From contig NZ_JAIQXT010000002.1 of assembly GCF_020177055.1 (NCBI RefSeq), forward strand, positions 62,001-126,000: DNA of 64,000 nucleotides, read 5' to 3'. Position numbers and translations under genes: made by a program. A model generated the notes under the pieces. That model did not search any database. It saw only the letters and a list, made by a program, of their open reading frames with translations, and was not told the origin of the DNA. Below, piece by piece: positions 34,239 to 44,878 of this stretch (its first letter is position 1; every line of letters starts with the position of its first letter). This stretch comes from Sphingomonas sp. R647. Its GTDB lineage: Bacteria > Pseudomonadota > Alphaproteobacteria > Sphingomonadales > Sphingomonadaceae.

Positions 34239-34958
34239 ATGAAGAAGCTGTACCCGACTGCCGAGGCGGCGCTGGAAGGCCTGCTGCATGACGGCATGAC
34301 GATTTGCGCGGGCGGGTTCGGCCTGTGCGGCATCCCCGAGCGGCTGATCGACGCGATCCGCGACAGCGGCGTCACCGGCCTGACCATCGCAAGCAACAAT
34401 GCCGGCGTCGATGGCGAGGGTCTCGGCAAGCTGCTGCGTACGCGCCAGGTCCGCAAGATGATCTCGTCCTATGTCGGCGAGAACAAGGAGTTCGAGCGGC
34501 AATATCTGGCGGGCGAGCTCGAGGTGGAATTCTGCCCCCAGGGCACGCTGGCCGAGCGCTGCCGCGCAGGCGGGGCCGGCATCCCCGGCTTCTACACCAA
34601 GACCGGCGTCGGCACGAAGGTCGCCGAGGGCAAGGAAAGCAAGGTCTTCGATGGTCAGGAGTATATCCTGGAGCGCGGAATCCGCGCCGACCTGTCGATC
34701 ATCAAGGGGTGGAAGGCAGACGAGGCGGGCAACCTGATCTTCCGCAAGACCGCGCGCAACTTCAACCAGCCGATGGCGACCGCCGCCAATATCTGCGTTG
34801 CCGAGGTCGAGGAAGTGGTACCGGTCGGCAGCCTCGACCCCGATGCGATCCATCTGCCCGGCATTTATGTGAAGCGGATGATCATCGGCGCGCCCTACGA
34901 CAAGAAGATCGAGTTCCGCACGGTGCGCCAGCGGACCAGCGACACCGAGGCGGCGTGA
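34239..34958 (+). CDS. scoA: 3-oxoacid CoA-transferase subunit A
   Basis: A 239-residue family I CoA-transferase alpha subunit with [15 protein letters not shown] and [14 protein letters not shown]. With subunit B it moves CoA from succinyl-CoA to acetoacetate. TTAGGAGA precedes the ATG. Its stop overlaps the GTG of a HAD lipoprotein gene (GTGA), which separates it from subunit B. Confidence 0.93.
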   Translation: MKKLYPTAEAALEGLLHDGMTICAGGFGLCGIPERLIDAIRDSGVTGLTIASNNAGVDGEGLGKLLRTRQVRKMISSYVGENKEFERQYLAGELEVEFCPQGTLAERCRAGGAGIPGFYTKTGVGTKVAEGKESKVFDGQEYILERGIRADLSIIKGWKADEAGNLIFRKTARNFNQPMATAANICVAEVEEVVPVGSLDPDAIHLPGIYVKRMIIGAPYDKKIEFRTVRQRTSDTEAA

Positions 34959-35899
34959 GCCGGCTGCGCGCCCTGCTGACGCTCGGCGCAGCGGGGCTGC
35001 TGTGCGGCGGATGCGTCGCGGCGGCGATCCCGATCGTCGCGGGCGGGTCGATCGCGGGGAAGCGGTTGCTGGGGCGCGATGAGCCGGACGCTGAGCCACA
35101 GCCAGTCGCCGCGGTGACGCCCGCGCCGGTCGCGGCCACGCCCGGCGACGCCACCGCGACGCTAGCCACGCCCGAGGCGCGCGCACTGGCGTTGCGGCTT
35201 CAGGCGTCGGCTGCGGCCTCTGCCCCGGCATCGGCGGAATCGGCGGCGGCGTCGCTGCAAGCCTATCAGTCGCTCTGGGCCTATGTCGAACGGCAGGTTG
35301 CGGCGCGCAAGGCGGGTGAGGCGGTGCGATCGGTGGTGCTGGCCGAGGGCGCGACCCTCGACGCGCCGCGCTATGTGCCGTGCGACGCAAAGCCGTTTGC
35401 GATCCTGTTCGACCTTGATGAAAGCGCGGTCGGGAGCGATCCCGATGCGCGCTTCCGCCGCTGGATCGGCGATGGCAGCGATGCTGTGAGCGCCGTGCCG
35501 GGCGCGGTCGAGGGGATCGACGCGCTGCGCCGCGAAGGCGTGCAGGCGATTTTCACCAGTGCGCGACGGCCGTCCGGAAACAATGCGGCGGCGGCGATGC
35601 TCGGGAAGCTCGGCTTTGGCGAGTTCGTCCCCGGCAAGACGCTGATCCTGCGCGGCGGGGAGCCGCCGATCTCCGGCGATCAGGTCCGCCGCACCGTCGC
35701 CGCGAGCTACTGCGTCGTCGCGATCGTCGGCGATGCGCTGGGCGATTTCAGCGACACCTTCGATGCCGGGGACGCCGCGCGCCGCCCCGCCGCCGCGACC
35801 GAGACGATGGTCGCTCCGCTCTGGGGCGCAGGCTGGTTCCTGCTGCCCAATCCGGTGCGCAGCACCGCGACCCCGACAACCGAATTGCCCAAGGAGTGA
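34955..35899 (+). CDS. HAD-type acid phosphatase-like lipoprotein inside the CoA-transferase operon
   Basis: 314 residues. The N-terminus ([17 protein letters not shown], cysteine at 20) looks like a lipoprotein signal. An Ala/Pro-rich linker leads to an e(P4)/class B-like HAD phosphatase domain: motif I FDLDES with D153 and D155, motif II IFTSARR and motif [12 protein letters not shown]. The threonine expected after motif I is replaced by Ser-Ala. The GTG start overlaps the scoA stop and AAGGAG near its end serves scoB. Unlike its neighbours it is exported, so its presence between two subunits of a cytosolic enzyme is odd. Confidence 0.85.
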   Translation: MSRLRALLTLGAAGLLCGGCVAAAIPIVAGGSIAGKRLLGRDEPDAEPQPVAAVTPAPVAATPGDATATLATPEARALALRLQASAAASAPASAESAAASLQAYQSLWAYVERQVAARKAGEAVRSVVLAEGATLDAPRYVPCDAKPFAILFDLDESAVGSDPDARFRRWIGDGSDAVSAVPGAVEGIDALRREGVQAIFTSARRPSGNNAAAAMLGKLGFGEFVPGKTLILRGGEPPISGDQVRRTVAASYCVVAIVGDALGDFSDTFDAGDAARRPAAATETMVAPLWGAGWFLLPNPVRSTATPTTELPKE

Positions 35900-35903
35900 A
35901 GTG

Positions 35904-36554
35904 ATGCCCTGGACCCGCGACGAAATGGCCGCGCGCGCCGCGAAGGAACTGCAGGACGGTTTCTACGTCAATCTCGGCATCGGCATCCCGACCCTGGTCG
36001 CGAACCACATCCCCGAGGGGGTCGAGGTGACGCTGCAGTCGGAAAACGGCATGCTCGGCATCGGCCCGTTCCCGTTTGAAGGCGAGGAAGACCCCGACCT
36101 GATCAACGCCGGCAAGCAGACGATCAGCGAACTGCCCCAGTCGGTCTATTTCAGCAGCGCGGACAGCTTTGCGATGATCCGCGGCGGGCACATCGACCTG
36201 ACCGTACTCGGCGCGATGGAGATCAGCCAGACCGGCGACATCGCCAACTGGATGATCCCGGGCAAGATGATCAAGGGCATGGGCGGCGCGATGGACCTCG
36301 TCGCCGGGGTCAAGAAGATCATCGTGGTGATGGAGCATAATGCCAAGGACGGCAGCCCGAAATTCATCCCCGAATGCTCGCTGCCGCTGACCGGCAAGGG
36401 CGTAGTCGATATGATCATCACCGACCTGGCGGTGTTCCAGCGCCCCGACCATGACTCGCCCTTCCGCCTGATCGAACTGGCCCCCGGCGTGACCGAGGAT
36501 GAGGTCGCGGCGAAGACCACGGCGGCGTATGAGGTTGCGCTGACGGCGGCGTGA
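35904..36554 (+). CDS. scoB: 3-oxoacid CoA-transferase subunit B
   Basis: A 216-residue beta subunit containing the catalytic glutamate motif [11 protein letters not shown] and [21 protein letters not shown] lies seven bases before the ATG, inside the end of the HAD gene. It completes the heteromeric transferase with scoA. It is followed by a palindromic repeat rather than a classic terminator. Confidence 0.94.
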   Translation: MPWTRDEMAARAAKELQDGFYVNLGIGIPTLVANHIPEGVEVTLQSENGMLGIGPFPFEGEEDPDLINAGKQTISELPQSVYFSSADSFAMIRGGHIDLTVLGAMEISQTGDIANWMIPGKMIKGMGGAMDLVAGVKKIIVVMEHNAKDGSPKFIPECSLPLTGKGVVDMIITDLAVFQRPDHDSPFRLIELAPGVTEDEVAAKTTAAYEVALTAA

Positions 36555-36565
36555 TGCGCTAAGAC

Positions 36566-36701
36566 AATCCTCCCCCGCCAGGGGGAGGTGGCGCCGAAGG
36601 CGACGGAGGGGGAGGGCGGCTGTGTCCTGTTGCCTCTTGCCGACACCCTTCCTCCCCCTCCGTCAGCTGCGCTGCCACCTCCCCTTGCGGGGGAGGATTG
36701 A
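36566..36701. repeat. Inverted-repeat element between scoB and membrane-protein gene
   Basis: Arms 36566-36616 and 36651-36701 (CAATCCTCCCCCGC ... ACGGAGGGGGAGG and its reverse complement) are about 85 percent complementary around a 34-base spacer. It belongs to the same C/G-tract palindrome style as 28628 and 49112. Confidence 0.85.
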
Positions 36702-36712
36702 GATGCGCGCAC

Positions 36713-37255
36713 CTACCCCTCCCGCACCGCTTGTCGGAACAGCCCGGCGGCAACGCACCATAGCGCGCCGAAAAACAGGGTGACCCCGATCGGGAACCCC
36801 TGGCCGGTCAGCCAGATATACAGCATCACCCCGACCTGTGCCGCGACCGCGAGCACGGCCGCGCGCACCATGCCGCGGGGCCGGAAGCCGCTGAGCAGCG
36901 CAGCGGCAACCGCGACGAACGGCACCAGAAAGAACAGCGCGTTGACCGGATTGTCCTCATTACCGACGATCCCCACGGCAAGATTGATCCAGATCGTCAG
37001 GAACGACGCCGCCAGCGCGATGCCCACCCCAGCGCGATAGGTCCAGGCGGGATTAGCGCGTACCGTCAGCTCGACCGCGAGCCCGACGCTGCCAAACATC
37101 AGCGCCGCGAACAGAAAGTCTCCGACCGTCCAGTTGACCTCATCGGTGAACTGCATCGCCACCGCCGGGGTCAGCATCAGCGCGGCGATGCCGCCCCATC
37201 CGATCAACCGCCACGGATTGCGCCACCCACTGCCACTCTTTGCTTGTTCGACCAT
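36713..37255 (-). CDS. Hypothetical membrane protein
   Basis: 180 residues with about five transmembrane helices (for example GGIAALMLTPAVAM and FLFAALMFGSVGLAV). No family recognised with confidence. GGAGG lies a few bases before the ATG at 37255. It is divergent from the winged-helix membrane regulator at 37346 across 90 bases, and could be its target. Confidence 0.8.
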   Translation of the reverse strand: MVEQAKSGSGWRNPWRLIGWGGIAALMLTPAVAMQFTDEVNWTVGDFLFAALMFGSVGLAVELTVRANPAWTYRAGVGIALAASFLTIWINLAVGIVGNEDNPVNALFFLVPFVAVAAALLSGFRPRGMVRAAVLAVAAQVGVMLYIWLTGQGFPIGVTLFFGALWCVAAGLFRQAVREG

Positions 37256-37345
37256 TTGCTTGCCTCCATGACTGCTGCGGTCGATCCATGCCGCGCAGCG
37301 GGGGTGAGCGGCATGAGCAGGATCTGAGGCTTCGCTGAAATCGAC

Positions 37346-38437
37346 ATGGAATCGACCATCTATCGTTTCAGCGGCTTTGAGCTCGACGCGGGCGAGCGCC
37401 AGCTGCGTCGGGACGGGGCGGAACTGCCGCTCAACGCGCGCTATCTCGACGCGCTGATCCTGTTGGTGCGCGAACGCGGGCAGCTGGTGACCAAGGACCG
37501 GTTCATGGACGCGGTGTGGCGCGGCATCCCGGTGACCGACGAGGCGCTGACCCAGTGCATCCGCACGCTGCGCCGCACACTGGGCGACGAGGCGGGCGAT
37601 CCGCGCTTCATCGCGACGGTGCCCAAGTTCGGATACCGTTTTGTCGGCGTGATCGAAGGGGAGGGGGCCGCGCCGCCGCTTCCGCCGACGCCAGCGGTGC
37701 TCGACGCGGCGCTCGTGCAGTCGCCAATCTGGCGCGTGGGCGCGAGCGGGACGGCCGGCGCGGTCGCGGCGGGCGTGGTCGGCGGGCTGACCTATGGCGT
37801 GCTGGGCGCGACACTGGCGGTCCCGGCGCAGAGCGGTGCGCTGTCGTTCGTACTGGTGCTCGCGTGCATCACCATTGCCGTCGCCGCGATCGGCGGCGGA
37901 GCGGTCGCGTTCGGCGTGGCAGCGGCGGTGCATCGCAACGGTGCCCGCTCACCGCTGGTGATCATCAGTGGAGCGCTCGCCGGACTGATCGTGGGCGCAG
38001 TAGCCAAGCTGCTCGGGATCGACGCCTTCGCCTTGCTGCTCGGCCGGGCACCCGAAGGGATTACCGGCGCGCCGGAAGGGCTGGCGCTGGGCACCGCAGT
38101 CGGACTGGCGTTCTGGATCACGACACGCCGGGCGGGGAGCACCAAGCGCCATGCCGGGCTCGCCGGGATAGCCCTTGGTGCAGCGGCGGGCCTTATCATC
38201 GCGCTGCTCGGCGGGCGGCTGCTGGCCGGAAGCATCGACGTGCTGACCCATACGATGGAGGGCGCACGGCTGGACCTCAGCCGGATCGGCGCATTGCTCG
38301 GCGAAATCGGCTTCGGCCTGCGCAGCCGGATCGTGACGAGCGTCGCGGAGGGCGCGCTGTTCGGCGGGTTCACGGCGGCGGGGCTGTGGCGCGGCATGGG
38401 TGCCGCACAGGTTGATCAGCCGGAGCGGCAGGACTAG
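37346..38437 (+). CDS. Winged-helix (OmpR/CadC-type) membrane-anchored regulator
   Basis: 363 residues. Residues 1-100 form an OmpR-type winged helix ([23 protein letters not shown] ... [17 protein letters not shown]). The rest is a multi-pass, glycine/alanine-rich membrane domain with about seven helices. This resembles CadC/ToxR-like one-component regulators, except that those usually have one membrane span and a periplasmic sensor. A membrane domain itself may be the sensor here. Confidence 0.88.
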   Translation: MESTIYRFSGFELDAGERQLRRDGAELPLNARYLDALILLVRERGQLVTKDRFMDAVWRGIPVTDEALTQCIRTLRRTLGDEAGDPRFIATVPKFGYRFVGVIEGEGAAPPLPPTPAVLDAALVQSPIWRVGASGTAGAVAAGVVGGLTYGVLGATLAVPAQSGALSFVLVLACITIAVAAIGGGAVAFGVAAAVHRNGARSPLVIISGALAGLIVGAVAKLLGIDAFALLLGRAPEGITGAPEGLALGTAVGLAFWITTRRAGSTKRHAGLAGIALGAAAGLIIALLGGRLLAGSIDVLTHTMEGARLDLSRIGALLGEIGFGLRSRIVTSVAEGALFGGFTAAGLWRGMGAAQVDQPERQD

Positions 38438-38496
38438 GGGCCGACGCATCGCTGCATTGCAGCACGTTCCGACCAGCTGACCGAGGAGGCCGTGCC

Positions 38497-39999
38497 ATGG
38501 CCGATGTCCATATGTCCTTCGCATCGAATGTCCGCCGCGACTGGCTGACCAATCCGGGGCGCGAGATCGTGTCGGGCCTGGTCGTCGCGCTCGCACTGAT
38601 CCCGGAGGCGATCGGGTTCGCGTTGATCGCCGGGGTGGACCCCAGCGTCGGCCTTTATGCGAGCTTCTCGATCGCGGTGATCATCGCGATCACCGGTGGG
38701 CGGCCGGGCATGATCTCGGCAGCGACAGCGGCGGTGGCGGTACTGGTCGGACCGCTGGTACGCGATCACGGCGTCGAATATCTGTTCGCCGCGACGATCC
38801 TGATGGGCGTGTTTCAGGGCATCGCCGCGCTGCTGCGGCTCGATCTGCTGATGCGCTTCGTCTCGCGCTCGGTCATCACCGGCTTCGTCAACGCGCTCGC
38901 GATCCTGATCTTCATGGCCCAGCTGCCGCAGCTGACCGGCGTGGGCTGGGAGACCTATGCGATGGTCGCGGCGGGCCTTGCGATCATCTACCTGCTGCCA
39001 CGCATCACCAGCGCGGTGCCGTCGCCGCTGGTGGCGATCGTGCTGCTCGCTGCGGTGGCGATCGGCACGGGCATCGACGTCAACACGGTGGGCGAGATGG
39101 GCAAGCTGCCCGAAGCGCTGCCGATGTTCCATTGGCCACAGGTGCCGCTGACCTGGGAAACGCTGCGCATCATCGCGCCCTTCTCGCTGGCAATGGCGGC
39201 GGTCGGCCTCCTTGAGTCCTTGCTGACCGCGCAGATCGTCGACGACATGACCGAAACCCGTTCGGACAAGCAGCGCGAGACGCTGGGGCAGGGGATCGCT
39301 AATTTCTTCACCGGCATGATCGGCGGCATGGGCGGCTGTGCGATGATCGGCCAGTCGGTGATCAACGTGAAGTCGGGCGGACGCCGCCGCCTGTCGACCT
39401 TTGCTGCGGGCATCCTGCTGCTGATCCTGATCGTCGTGCTCGGCCCGTGGGTCGCGCAGATCCCGATGCCGGCGCTGGTCGCGGTGATGGTGTTCGTGTC
39501 GGTCAGTACCTTCCGCTTGCAGTCCTTTGCCGACCTGCGCGTCCATCCGTGGCAGTCGAGCGTGGTGATGCTGGCGACCGTCATCATCGTCGTGTGGACG
39601 CACGACCTGTCGATGGGCGTGCTCGCGGGCGTGCTGCTGTCGGGCATCTTCTTCGCGGGCAAGGTGCGCCAGCTGGTGACGATCGAGACCGCGCTGAGCC
39701 CTGATGGGCGCACGCGCAGCTACACGATCGGCGGGCAAATCTTCTTCGCTTCGACCGACCGGATCATGGAAACAATCGAGTTCCGCGAAGAGGCAGTCGA
39801 GGCGGTGACGATCGACCTCACCGACGCGCATTTCTGGGACATTTCGGCGACCGGCGTGCTCGACAAGATCGTCCTGCGGCTGCGCGGCGAGGGCAAGGCG
39901 GTCGAGGTGATCGGCCTGAACGAAGCGAGCGCGTCGCTGGTTGAACGCTATGGCGAGCATGACAAGCCGTTCGCATCGCTCGGCGTCGTCGGGCACTGA
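38497..39999 (+). CDS. SulP family anion transporter with STAS domain
   Basis: A 500-residue SLC26/SulP transporter with about ten to twelve helices ([39 protein letters not shown]) and a C-terminal STAS domain (about 410-490; [20 protein letters not shown]). Substrates of the family include sulfate, bicarbonate and organic anions; none can be picked here. GAGGAGG precedes the ATG. Confidence 0.92.
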   Translation: MADVHMSFASNVRRDWLTNPGREIVSGLVVALALIPEAIGFALIAGVDPSVGLYASFSIAVIIAITGGRPGMISAATAAVAVLVGPLVRDHGVEYLFAATILMGVFQGIAALLRLDLLMRFVSRSVITGFVNALAILIFMAQLPQLTGVGWETYAMVAAGLAIIYLLPRITSAVPSPLVAIVLLAAVAIGTGIDVNTVGEMGKLPEALPMFHWPQVPLTWETLRIIAPFSLAMAAVGLLESLLTAQIVDDMTETRSDKQRETLGQGIANFFTGMIGGMGGCAMIGQSVINVKSGGRRRLSTFAAGILLLILIVVLGPWVAQIPMPALVAVMVFVSVSTFRLQSFADLRVHPWQSSVVMLATVIIVVWTHDLSMGVLAGVLLSGIFFAGKVRQLVTIETALSPDGRTRSYTIGGQIFFASTDRIMETIEFREEAVEAVTIDLTDAHFWDISATGVLDKIVLRLRGEGKAVEVIGLNEASASLVERYGEHDKPFASLGVVGH

Positions 40000-40070
40000 A
40001 GCGCCGCTTTGCCTTAGAAAATGTCGCCTGCGCTTGCCCCTGCGCAACAAAGGCGTAAGGGGGCCGCATC

Positions 40071-41519
40071 ATGGCCAGCAAACCACGCACGCTTTACGAG
40101 AAGATCTGGGCCGCGCACGTCGTCGAACGGCGCGAGGACGGCACCTGCCTCATCTATATCGACCGCCACCTCGTCCATGAGGTGACCAGCCCGCAGGCGT
40201 TCGAGGGGCTTCGCGCCGCCGGCCGGCGTGTGCGCCGCCCCGACCTGACCCTCGCGGTGCCGGACCATAATTTGCCGACCACCGCGCGGGTCGATGCGGC
40301 GGGCAACCGGCTGCCGATCGCCGATCACGAAAGCGCGCAGCAGCTCGCCGCGCTCGAACGCAATGTCGCCGAATTCGGCATCGACTATTTCGGCGCGACG
40401 TCGCCGGAACAGGGCATCGTCCATGTGGTCGGGCCGGAACAGGGCTTTACCCTGCCGGGCACGACCCTGGTGTGCGGCGACAGCCATACCTCGGCGCATG
40501 GCGCGCTCGGCGCGCTCGCCTTTGGCATTGGGACCAGCGAGGTCGAGCATGTGCTGGCGACCCAGACGCTGCTGCTCAGCCAGTCGAAGACGATGGAAAT
40601 CCGCGTCGACGGCACGCTGGGCTATGGCGTCAGCGCCAAGGACGTGATCCTCGCGATCATCGGCAAGACCGGCGCGGCGGGCGGCACCGGCTATGTCGTC
40701 GAATATACCGGCGACGTGATCCGCGCTTTGTCGGTCGAGGGGCGGCTGACGGTCAGCAACATGTCGATCGAGGGCGGCGCGCGCTCCGGCCTGATCGCGC
40801 CCGATGAGACGACCTACGCGTACCTCAAGGGCCGCCCGATGGCGCCGCAGGGCGACCAATGGGACAAGGCGCTTGCATGGTGGCGCAGCCTGCCGAGCGA
40901 TCCGGGCGCGGTCTATGATCGCGTGGTCACGTTGCAGGGCAGCGATATCGCTCCCTCGCTCACCTGGGGCACCAGCCCCGAGGATGTGGTGCCGATCACC
41001 GGGATCGTCCCCGATCCCGAAAGCTTCGCCGATCCGTCGAAGCGGGTCGCGGCACAAAAGTCGCTCGATTATATGGGTCTCACCCCCGGCACGCGGATGC
41101 AGGACATTGCGGTCGAGAATATCTTTATCGGCAGCTGCACGAACAGCCGGATCGAGGATCTGCGCGCCGCCGCTGCGGTGGTCAACGGGCGCAGGGTTGC
41201 CGTCGGCGTGCGTCAGGCGCTGATCGTCCCCGGCTCTGGCCTGGTCAAGCGTCAGGCCGAGGCCGAGGGGCTCGACCGCATCTTCACCGCCGCGGGCTTT
41301 GAATGGCGCGAGCCGGGCTGTTCGATGTGTCTCGCAATGAACCCCGACAAAGTGCCGCCGGGCGAACGATGTGCTTCCACTTCCAACAGAAATTTCGTAG
41401 GGCGACAGGGTCCGGGCGCCCGGACGCATCTCGTTTCGCCGGCAATGGCGGCGGCGGCGGCGGTAACCGGGCGACTGACGGACGTGCGGGACCTGATGGG
41501 GGCCCAGGCGGGGGAATGA
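40071..41519 (+). CDS. leuC: 3-isopropylmalate dehydratase large subunit
   Basis: A 482-residue aconitase-family enzyme of leucine biosynthesis with the [4Fe-4S] ligands in [11 protein letters not shown] and [10 protein letters not shown], and the substrate motifs [19 protein letters not shown] and [13 protein letters not shown]. Normal length. It is followed by a short ORF and leuD in the same direction. Confidence 0.96.
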   Translation: MASKPRTLYEKIWAAHVVERREDGTCLIYIDRHLVHEVTSPQAFEGLRAAGRRVRRPDLTLAVPDHNLPTTARVDAAGNRLPIADHESAQQLAALERNVAEFGIDYFGATSPEQGIVHVVGPEQGFTLPGTTLVCGDSHTSAHGALGALAFGIGTSEVEHVLATQTLLLSQSKTMEIRVDGTLGYGVSAKDVILAIIGKTGAAGGTGYVVEYTGDVIRALSVEGRLTVSNMSIEGGARSGLIAPDETTYAYLKGRPMAPQGDQWDKALAWWRSLPSDPGAVYDRVVTLQGSDIAPSLTWGTSPEDVVPITGIVPDPESFADPSKRVAAQKSLDYMGLTPGTRMQDIAVENIFIGSCTNSRIEDLRAAAAVVNGRRVAVGVRQALIVPGSGLVKRQAEAEGLDRIFTAAGFEWREPGCSMCLAMNPDKVPPGERCASTSNRNFVGRQGPGARTHLVSPAMAAAAAVTGRLTDVRDLMGAQAGE

Positions 41520-41522
41520 CCG

Positions 41523-41651
41523 GTGAAGCGCGTATTGGTGGCATTGATCGCGGGCACGATCCTCAGCGGCGCGGCGGCGGTCTATTCGACCACCAGTTTC
41601 ACGGTCGGCGAGGCGCGGGCAAGCGCGCAGGTAACCGCCCCGGTGCGCTGA
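41523..41651 (+). CDS. Short secreted-type peptide between leuC and leuD
   Basis: A 42-codon ORF with GTG start, preceded by GGGGGA at a good distance, beginning three bases after the leuC stop. It encodes a basic start ([16 protein letters not shown]), a hydrophobic stretch and AAAVYS, which reads as a short signal peptide, plus a 22-residue polar tail. No family recognised. The following 97 bases up to leuD contain nothing I can identify. Confidence 0.5.
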   Translation: MKRVLVALIAGTILSGAAAVYSTTSFTVGEARASAQVTAPVR

Positions 41652-41748
41652 GCGCGCCGAGCGGATTCACGTTAGGCGGGCGAGACATCGGGCGGCGCAA
41701 CGGCGCGGCCGGTATTGTCGTGCGCCAATTGCAGAGCTGGAGCTGAAC

Positions 41749-42378
41749 ATGGACCCCGTCCGCAAGGTCGAAGGGCGCGCCTATCCGTGGGGCGCCAAGA
41801 ATATCGACACCGACATCATCATCCCCGCGCACTGGCTCAAGACGATCAGCCGTGAGGGCCTTGGCAAGGGTGCGTTCGAAACCGTGCGCGCGCAGCCGGG
41901 GAACATTTTCGACGACCCCGCCTATGCCGGGTCCCCGATCCTGATCGCGGGCGACAATTTTGGGTGCGGGTCGAGCCGCGAGCATGCCGCCTGGGCGCTG
42001 AAGGACATGGGCATCACCGCCGTGATCGCGCCGAGCTATTCCGACATCTTCTCGGGCAACGCGTTCAAGAACGGCATCGTCGCGGTGGTGTTGCCGCAGG
42101 ACGCGATCGACCGGCTGATCGAGGTCGCAAAGACCGATTCCGTCACAATCGACCTTGAGACGATGACCGTCACCACCCCGTTTCAGGACCGCTTCAGCTT
42201 CGAGATGGACCCGTTCCGCCGCGATTGCCTGATGCAGGGGCTGGACGAGGTCGGGCTGACACTGGCAAGAGATACCGCAATTTCGAAATATGAGTCGATG
42301 GTCGCCGACGCGCGGCCGTGGCTTAAGAGGGAGAGCGGTGATGCGGGCCTTGTTGTCGAAGGAAGTGGGCGGACCTGA
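41749..42378 (+). CDS. leuD: 3-isopropylmalate dehydratase small subunit
   Basis: A 209-residue LeuD with [14 protein letters not shown], the swivel-domain signature [19 protein letters not shown] and [14 protein letters not shown]. It pairs with LeuC. The 3' end overlaps the quinone-oxidoreductase gene by 38 bases. Confidence 0.95.
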   Translation: MDPVRKVEGRAYPWGAKNIDTDIIIPAHWLKTISREGLGKGAFETVRAQPGNIFDDPAYAGSPILIAGDNFGCGSSREHAAWALKDMGITAVIAPSYSDIFSGNAFKNGIVAVVLPQDAIDRLIEVAKTDSVTIDLETMTVTTPFQDRFSFEMDPFRRDCLMQGLDEVGLTLARDTAISKYESMVADARPWLKRESGDAGLVVEGSGRT

Positions 42379-43342
42379 AACTCTAACCATGGGTGAGCTG
42401 CCGGATCCGGTAGCGAAACCCGGTGAGGTGGTGGTCGCGGTCAAGGCCTGTGCGATCAACTTCCCCGATGTGATCATCATCGAGGACAAGTACCAGTTCA
42501 AACCCCCGCGTCCGTTCGCGCCGGGCGGCGAAATTGCCGGCGTTGTAGAGTCGGTGGGTGAGGGCGCCACCGACCTCAAGCCCGGCGACCGCGTGCTCGG
42601 ATCGACCGGCTGGAACGGCCTCGCCGAAAAGGTCGTGGTCGAACGCCGCCGCCTCTACCCGCTGCCCGACAGCAAAAGCTTCGAACAGGGCGCGGCGCTG
42701 CTGATGACCTATGGCACCAGCATCCATGCGCTGCTTGACCGCGGGCATTTGAAGGCGGGCGACACGCTGCTGATCCTGGGCGCGGCGGGCGGCATCGGCC
42801 TGTCGGCGATTGAACTCGGGAAGGCATTCGGGGCGCGCGTCGTCGCGGCGGTGTCGAGCGACGAAAAGGCCGCGGCAGCCAAAGCCGCCGGAGCAGACGA
42901 AACAGTCGTCTATGGCCGCGCCCCGTTCGACAAGGACGCGTCCAAGGCGCTGGCGGAACAGTTCAAGGCGGCGGTCGGGCCGAACGGCGCGAACGTCATC
43001 TATGACCCCGTCGGTGGCGACTATGCCGAACCCGCGCTCCGCTCGATCGCATGGGAGGGCCGCTACCTCGTCGTCGGCTTCCCGGCGGGCATCCCCAAGC
43101 TGGCGCTCAACCTGACCCTGCTTAAAAGCTGCGACGTCTGCGGCGTGTTCTGGGGCGCCTTTGCGGCGCGCGACCCACAGGCGAACGCCGCGCATGTCGA
43201 CCACCTGTTCCGCCTGTGGGAAGCGGGCAAGATCAACCCGCACGTCAGCGAGGTGTTCGCATTCGAGGATGGCGGCAAGGCAATCGCCAAGCTCGCGGAT
43301 CGGGGCGCGATCGGCAAGCTGGTGGTGCGGGTGGCGGAGTAG
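42341..43342 (+). CDS. NADPH:quinone oxidoreductase (MDR superfamily)
   Basis: A 333-residue zinc-independent medium-chain dehydrogenase/reductase with [15 protein letters not shown], the Rossmann motif [10 protein letters not shown] and YDPVGGDY. It reduces quinones or enones with NADPH. The ATG at 42341 follows AGAGGGAGAG and lies inside the end of leuD. Confidence 0.9.
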   Translation: MRALLSKEVGGPETLTMGELPDPVAKPGEVVVAVKACAINFPDVIIIEDKYQFKPPRPFAPGGEIAGVVESVGEGATDLKPGDRVLGSTGWNGLAEKVVVERRRLYPLPDSKSFEQGAALLMTYGTSIHALLDRGHLKAGDTLLILGAAGGIGLSAIELGKAFGARVVAAVSSDEKAAAAKAAGADETVVYGRAPFDKDASKALAEQFKAAVGPNGANVIYDPVGGDYAEPALRSIAWEGRYLVVGFPAGIPKLALNLTLLKSCDVCGVFWGAFAARDPQANAAHVDHLFRLWEAGKINPHVSEVFAFEDGGKAIAKLADRGAIGKLVVRVAE

Positions 43343-43347
43343 GGGCG

Positions 43348-43653
43348 CTAATCCGGGTCGGTGCCGAGGCGGGCGGCCATGTCCATCGCCTGATGTGGGA
43401 CGCCGATGATGTCGATCCCGTCCGCGCGAATCTGGTAGAAGATGACATGCGCCTCGTGGCGAAAGCTGCGATAGCCCGGCGCGATTTCGTCTCGCGCTCG
43501 CCCGAGCATGGGGTGCTCCGCCAACCACGCGAAGCGCGCGTCCAGCCCGCGCACATAGGCATCGCGCTGCTGACGTCCCCATTGGCGCAGCGTGTAGCGT
43601 CCGATCGTCTTGAGGTCTTCAAATGCGCGCGGGGTGACGCGCAACGACGTCAC
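43348..43653 (-). CDS. parE: ParE/RelE-family toxin
   Basis: 101 residues of a type II toxin fold (RAFEDLKTIGRYTLRQWG, ARDEIAPGYRSFRHEAHVIFYQI). ParE toxins poison DNA gyrase; RelE relatives cleave mRNA. The distance pattern and the ParD-like partner favour ParE. It overlaps the antitoxin gene by four bases (ATGA). Confidence 0.9.
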   Translation of the reverse strand: MTSLRVTPRAFEDLKTIGRYTLRQWGRQQRDAYVRGLDARFAWLAEHPMLGRARDEIAPGYRSFRHEAHVIFYQIRADGIDIIGVPHQAMDMAARLGTDPD

Positions 43654-43898
43654 CCCTCGCGGTCCAGCGCGGCGATAACATGATCGGCGGAATAGTCTTT
43701 GACGAACTCGCCGTTCCGCGCCTCGGCGGCACCTTCAGAAAGGTGCGCGCGCAACGCCTCCAGATGTGCCTTGCGTTCCTCCAAAGCCCGCAACCCGTCG
43801 CGCACCACTTCGCTAGCCGAACCGTAGCGTCCGCTGCCGACCTCGCTGCGAATGAACTTCTCCCAATGCTCGCCTAGGCTAAGACTGGTATTTGCCAT
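43650..43898 (-). CDS. parD: ParD-family antitoxin
   Basis: 82 residues with the ribbon-helix-helix start (TSLSLGEHWEKFIRSEVGSGRYGSASEVVRDGLRALEERK) of ParD/CopG antitoxins and a flexible C-terminal neutralising tail. The promoter region 43910-43936 contains a perfect 8-bp inverted repeat for autoregulation. Confidence 0.9.
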   Translation of the reverse strand: MANTSLSLGEHWEKFIRSEVGSGRYGSASEVVRDGLRALEERKAHLEALRAHLSEGAAEARNGEFVKDYSADHVIAALDREG

Positions 43899-43909
43899 GA
43901 CGGCCTCCG

Positions 43910-43936
43910 CTATTCATTACGAATATATATGAATAG
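43910..43936. promoter_or_regulatory. ParD operator
   Basis: CTATTCAT (43910-43917) and ATGAATAG (43929-43936) are perfect inverted 8-mers with an 11-base AT-rich spacer (TACGAATATAT), directly upstream of the parDE start. AT content stands out from the surrounding sequence. Confidence 0.75.
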
Positions 43937-43961
43937 TCGTGCCGCTGCCAACCCCCGGCGC

Positions 43962-44810
43962 CTACTTCCCCTGCTGCCGCCGCGCCATGAATGCCAGCCG
44001 TTCGAACAGCATCACATCCTGCTCATTCTTGAGCAGCGCGCCGTGCAGCGGAGGGATCGCCTTGGTCGGGTCGCGCGATTGCAGGACATCCAGCGGCATG
44101 TCCTCGTGCAGCAGCAGCTTGAGCCAGTCGAGCAGCTCGCTGGTGCTCGGCTTTTTCTTGAGGCCCGGCACCTCGCGGATGTCGTAAAAGATATCCATCG
44201 CCTTGCTCACGAGGATCTTCTGGATGCCGGGGAAATGGACGTCGATGATCGCTTGCATCGTCCCGCGATCGGGGAATTTGATGTAGTGGAAGAAGCAGCG
44301 GCGCAGGAACGCGTCGGGCAGTTCCTTTTCGTTGTTCGACGTGATCACGACGATCGGGCGCTCGACGGCGCGCACGGTTTCGCCGGTCTCGTAGACATGG
44401 AATTCCATGCGATCGAGCTCGTGGAGCAGGTCGTTGGGGAATTCGATATCGGCCTTGTCGATCTCGTCGATCAGCAGCACGGGGAGTTGGGGCGACGTGA
44501 ACGCGTCCCACAATTTGCCCTTGCGGATATAATTGCCGATCTCATGGACGCGCGGATCGCCAAGCTGGCCGTCACGCAGCCGCGCGACCGCGTCATATTC
44601 ATACAGGCCCTGATGCGCCTTGGTCGTCGATTTGACGTTCCATTCGATCAGCGGCGCGCCGACTGCCTTGGCGATTTCATAGGCAAGGACGGTCTTGCCC
44701 GTGCCCGGCTCGCCCTTGACCAGCAGCGGGCGGCGCAGCGTGACCGCGGCGTTGACCGCGACCTTCAGATCGTCGGTTGCGACATAATCCTGCGTGCCTT
44801 CGAAGCGCAT
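43962..44810 (-). CDS. MoxR-type AAA+ ATPase
   Basis: 282 residues with Walker A GEPGTGKT (33-40), Walker B LLIDEIDKAD and sensor motif VITSNNEKELPDAFLRRC. MoxR chaperones usually work with a VWA (CoxE-like) protein whose gene follows. Here parDE follows instead. An unknown 221-residue gene lies upstream on the same strand. Confidence 0.92.
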   Translation of the reverse strand: MRFEGTQDYVATDDLKVAVNAAVTLRRPLLVKGEPGTGKTVLAYEIAKAVGAPLIEWNVKSTTKAHQGLYEYDAVARLRDGQLGDPRVHEIGNYIRKGKLWDAFTSPQLPVLLIDEIDKADIEFPNDLLHELDRMEFHVYETGETVRAVERPIVVITSNNEKELPDAFLRRCFFHYIKFPDRGTMQAIIDVHFPGIQKILVSKAMDIFYDIREVPGLKKKPSTSELLDWLKLLLHEDMPLDVLQSRDPTKAIPPLHGALLKNEQDVMLFERLAFMARRQQGK

Positions 44811-44878
44811 TCCCGTCCCCGCTGAAATTGGAAGATCGGGTATGGACTAGCCGGGGAAGGCCGTCGCGCGCAAGCGGG

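Noticed and set aside
34125..35390. Long minus-strand frame opposite the CoA-transferase/HAD genes
   Set aside because: High-GC shadow of real plus-strand genes; Arg/Pro/Ala-rich with no motif.
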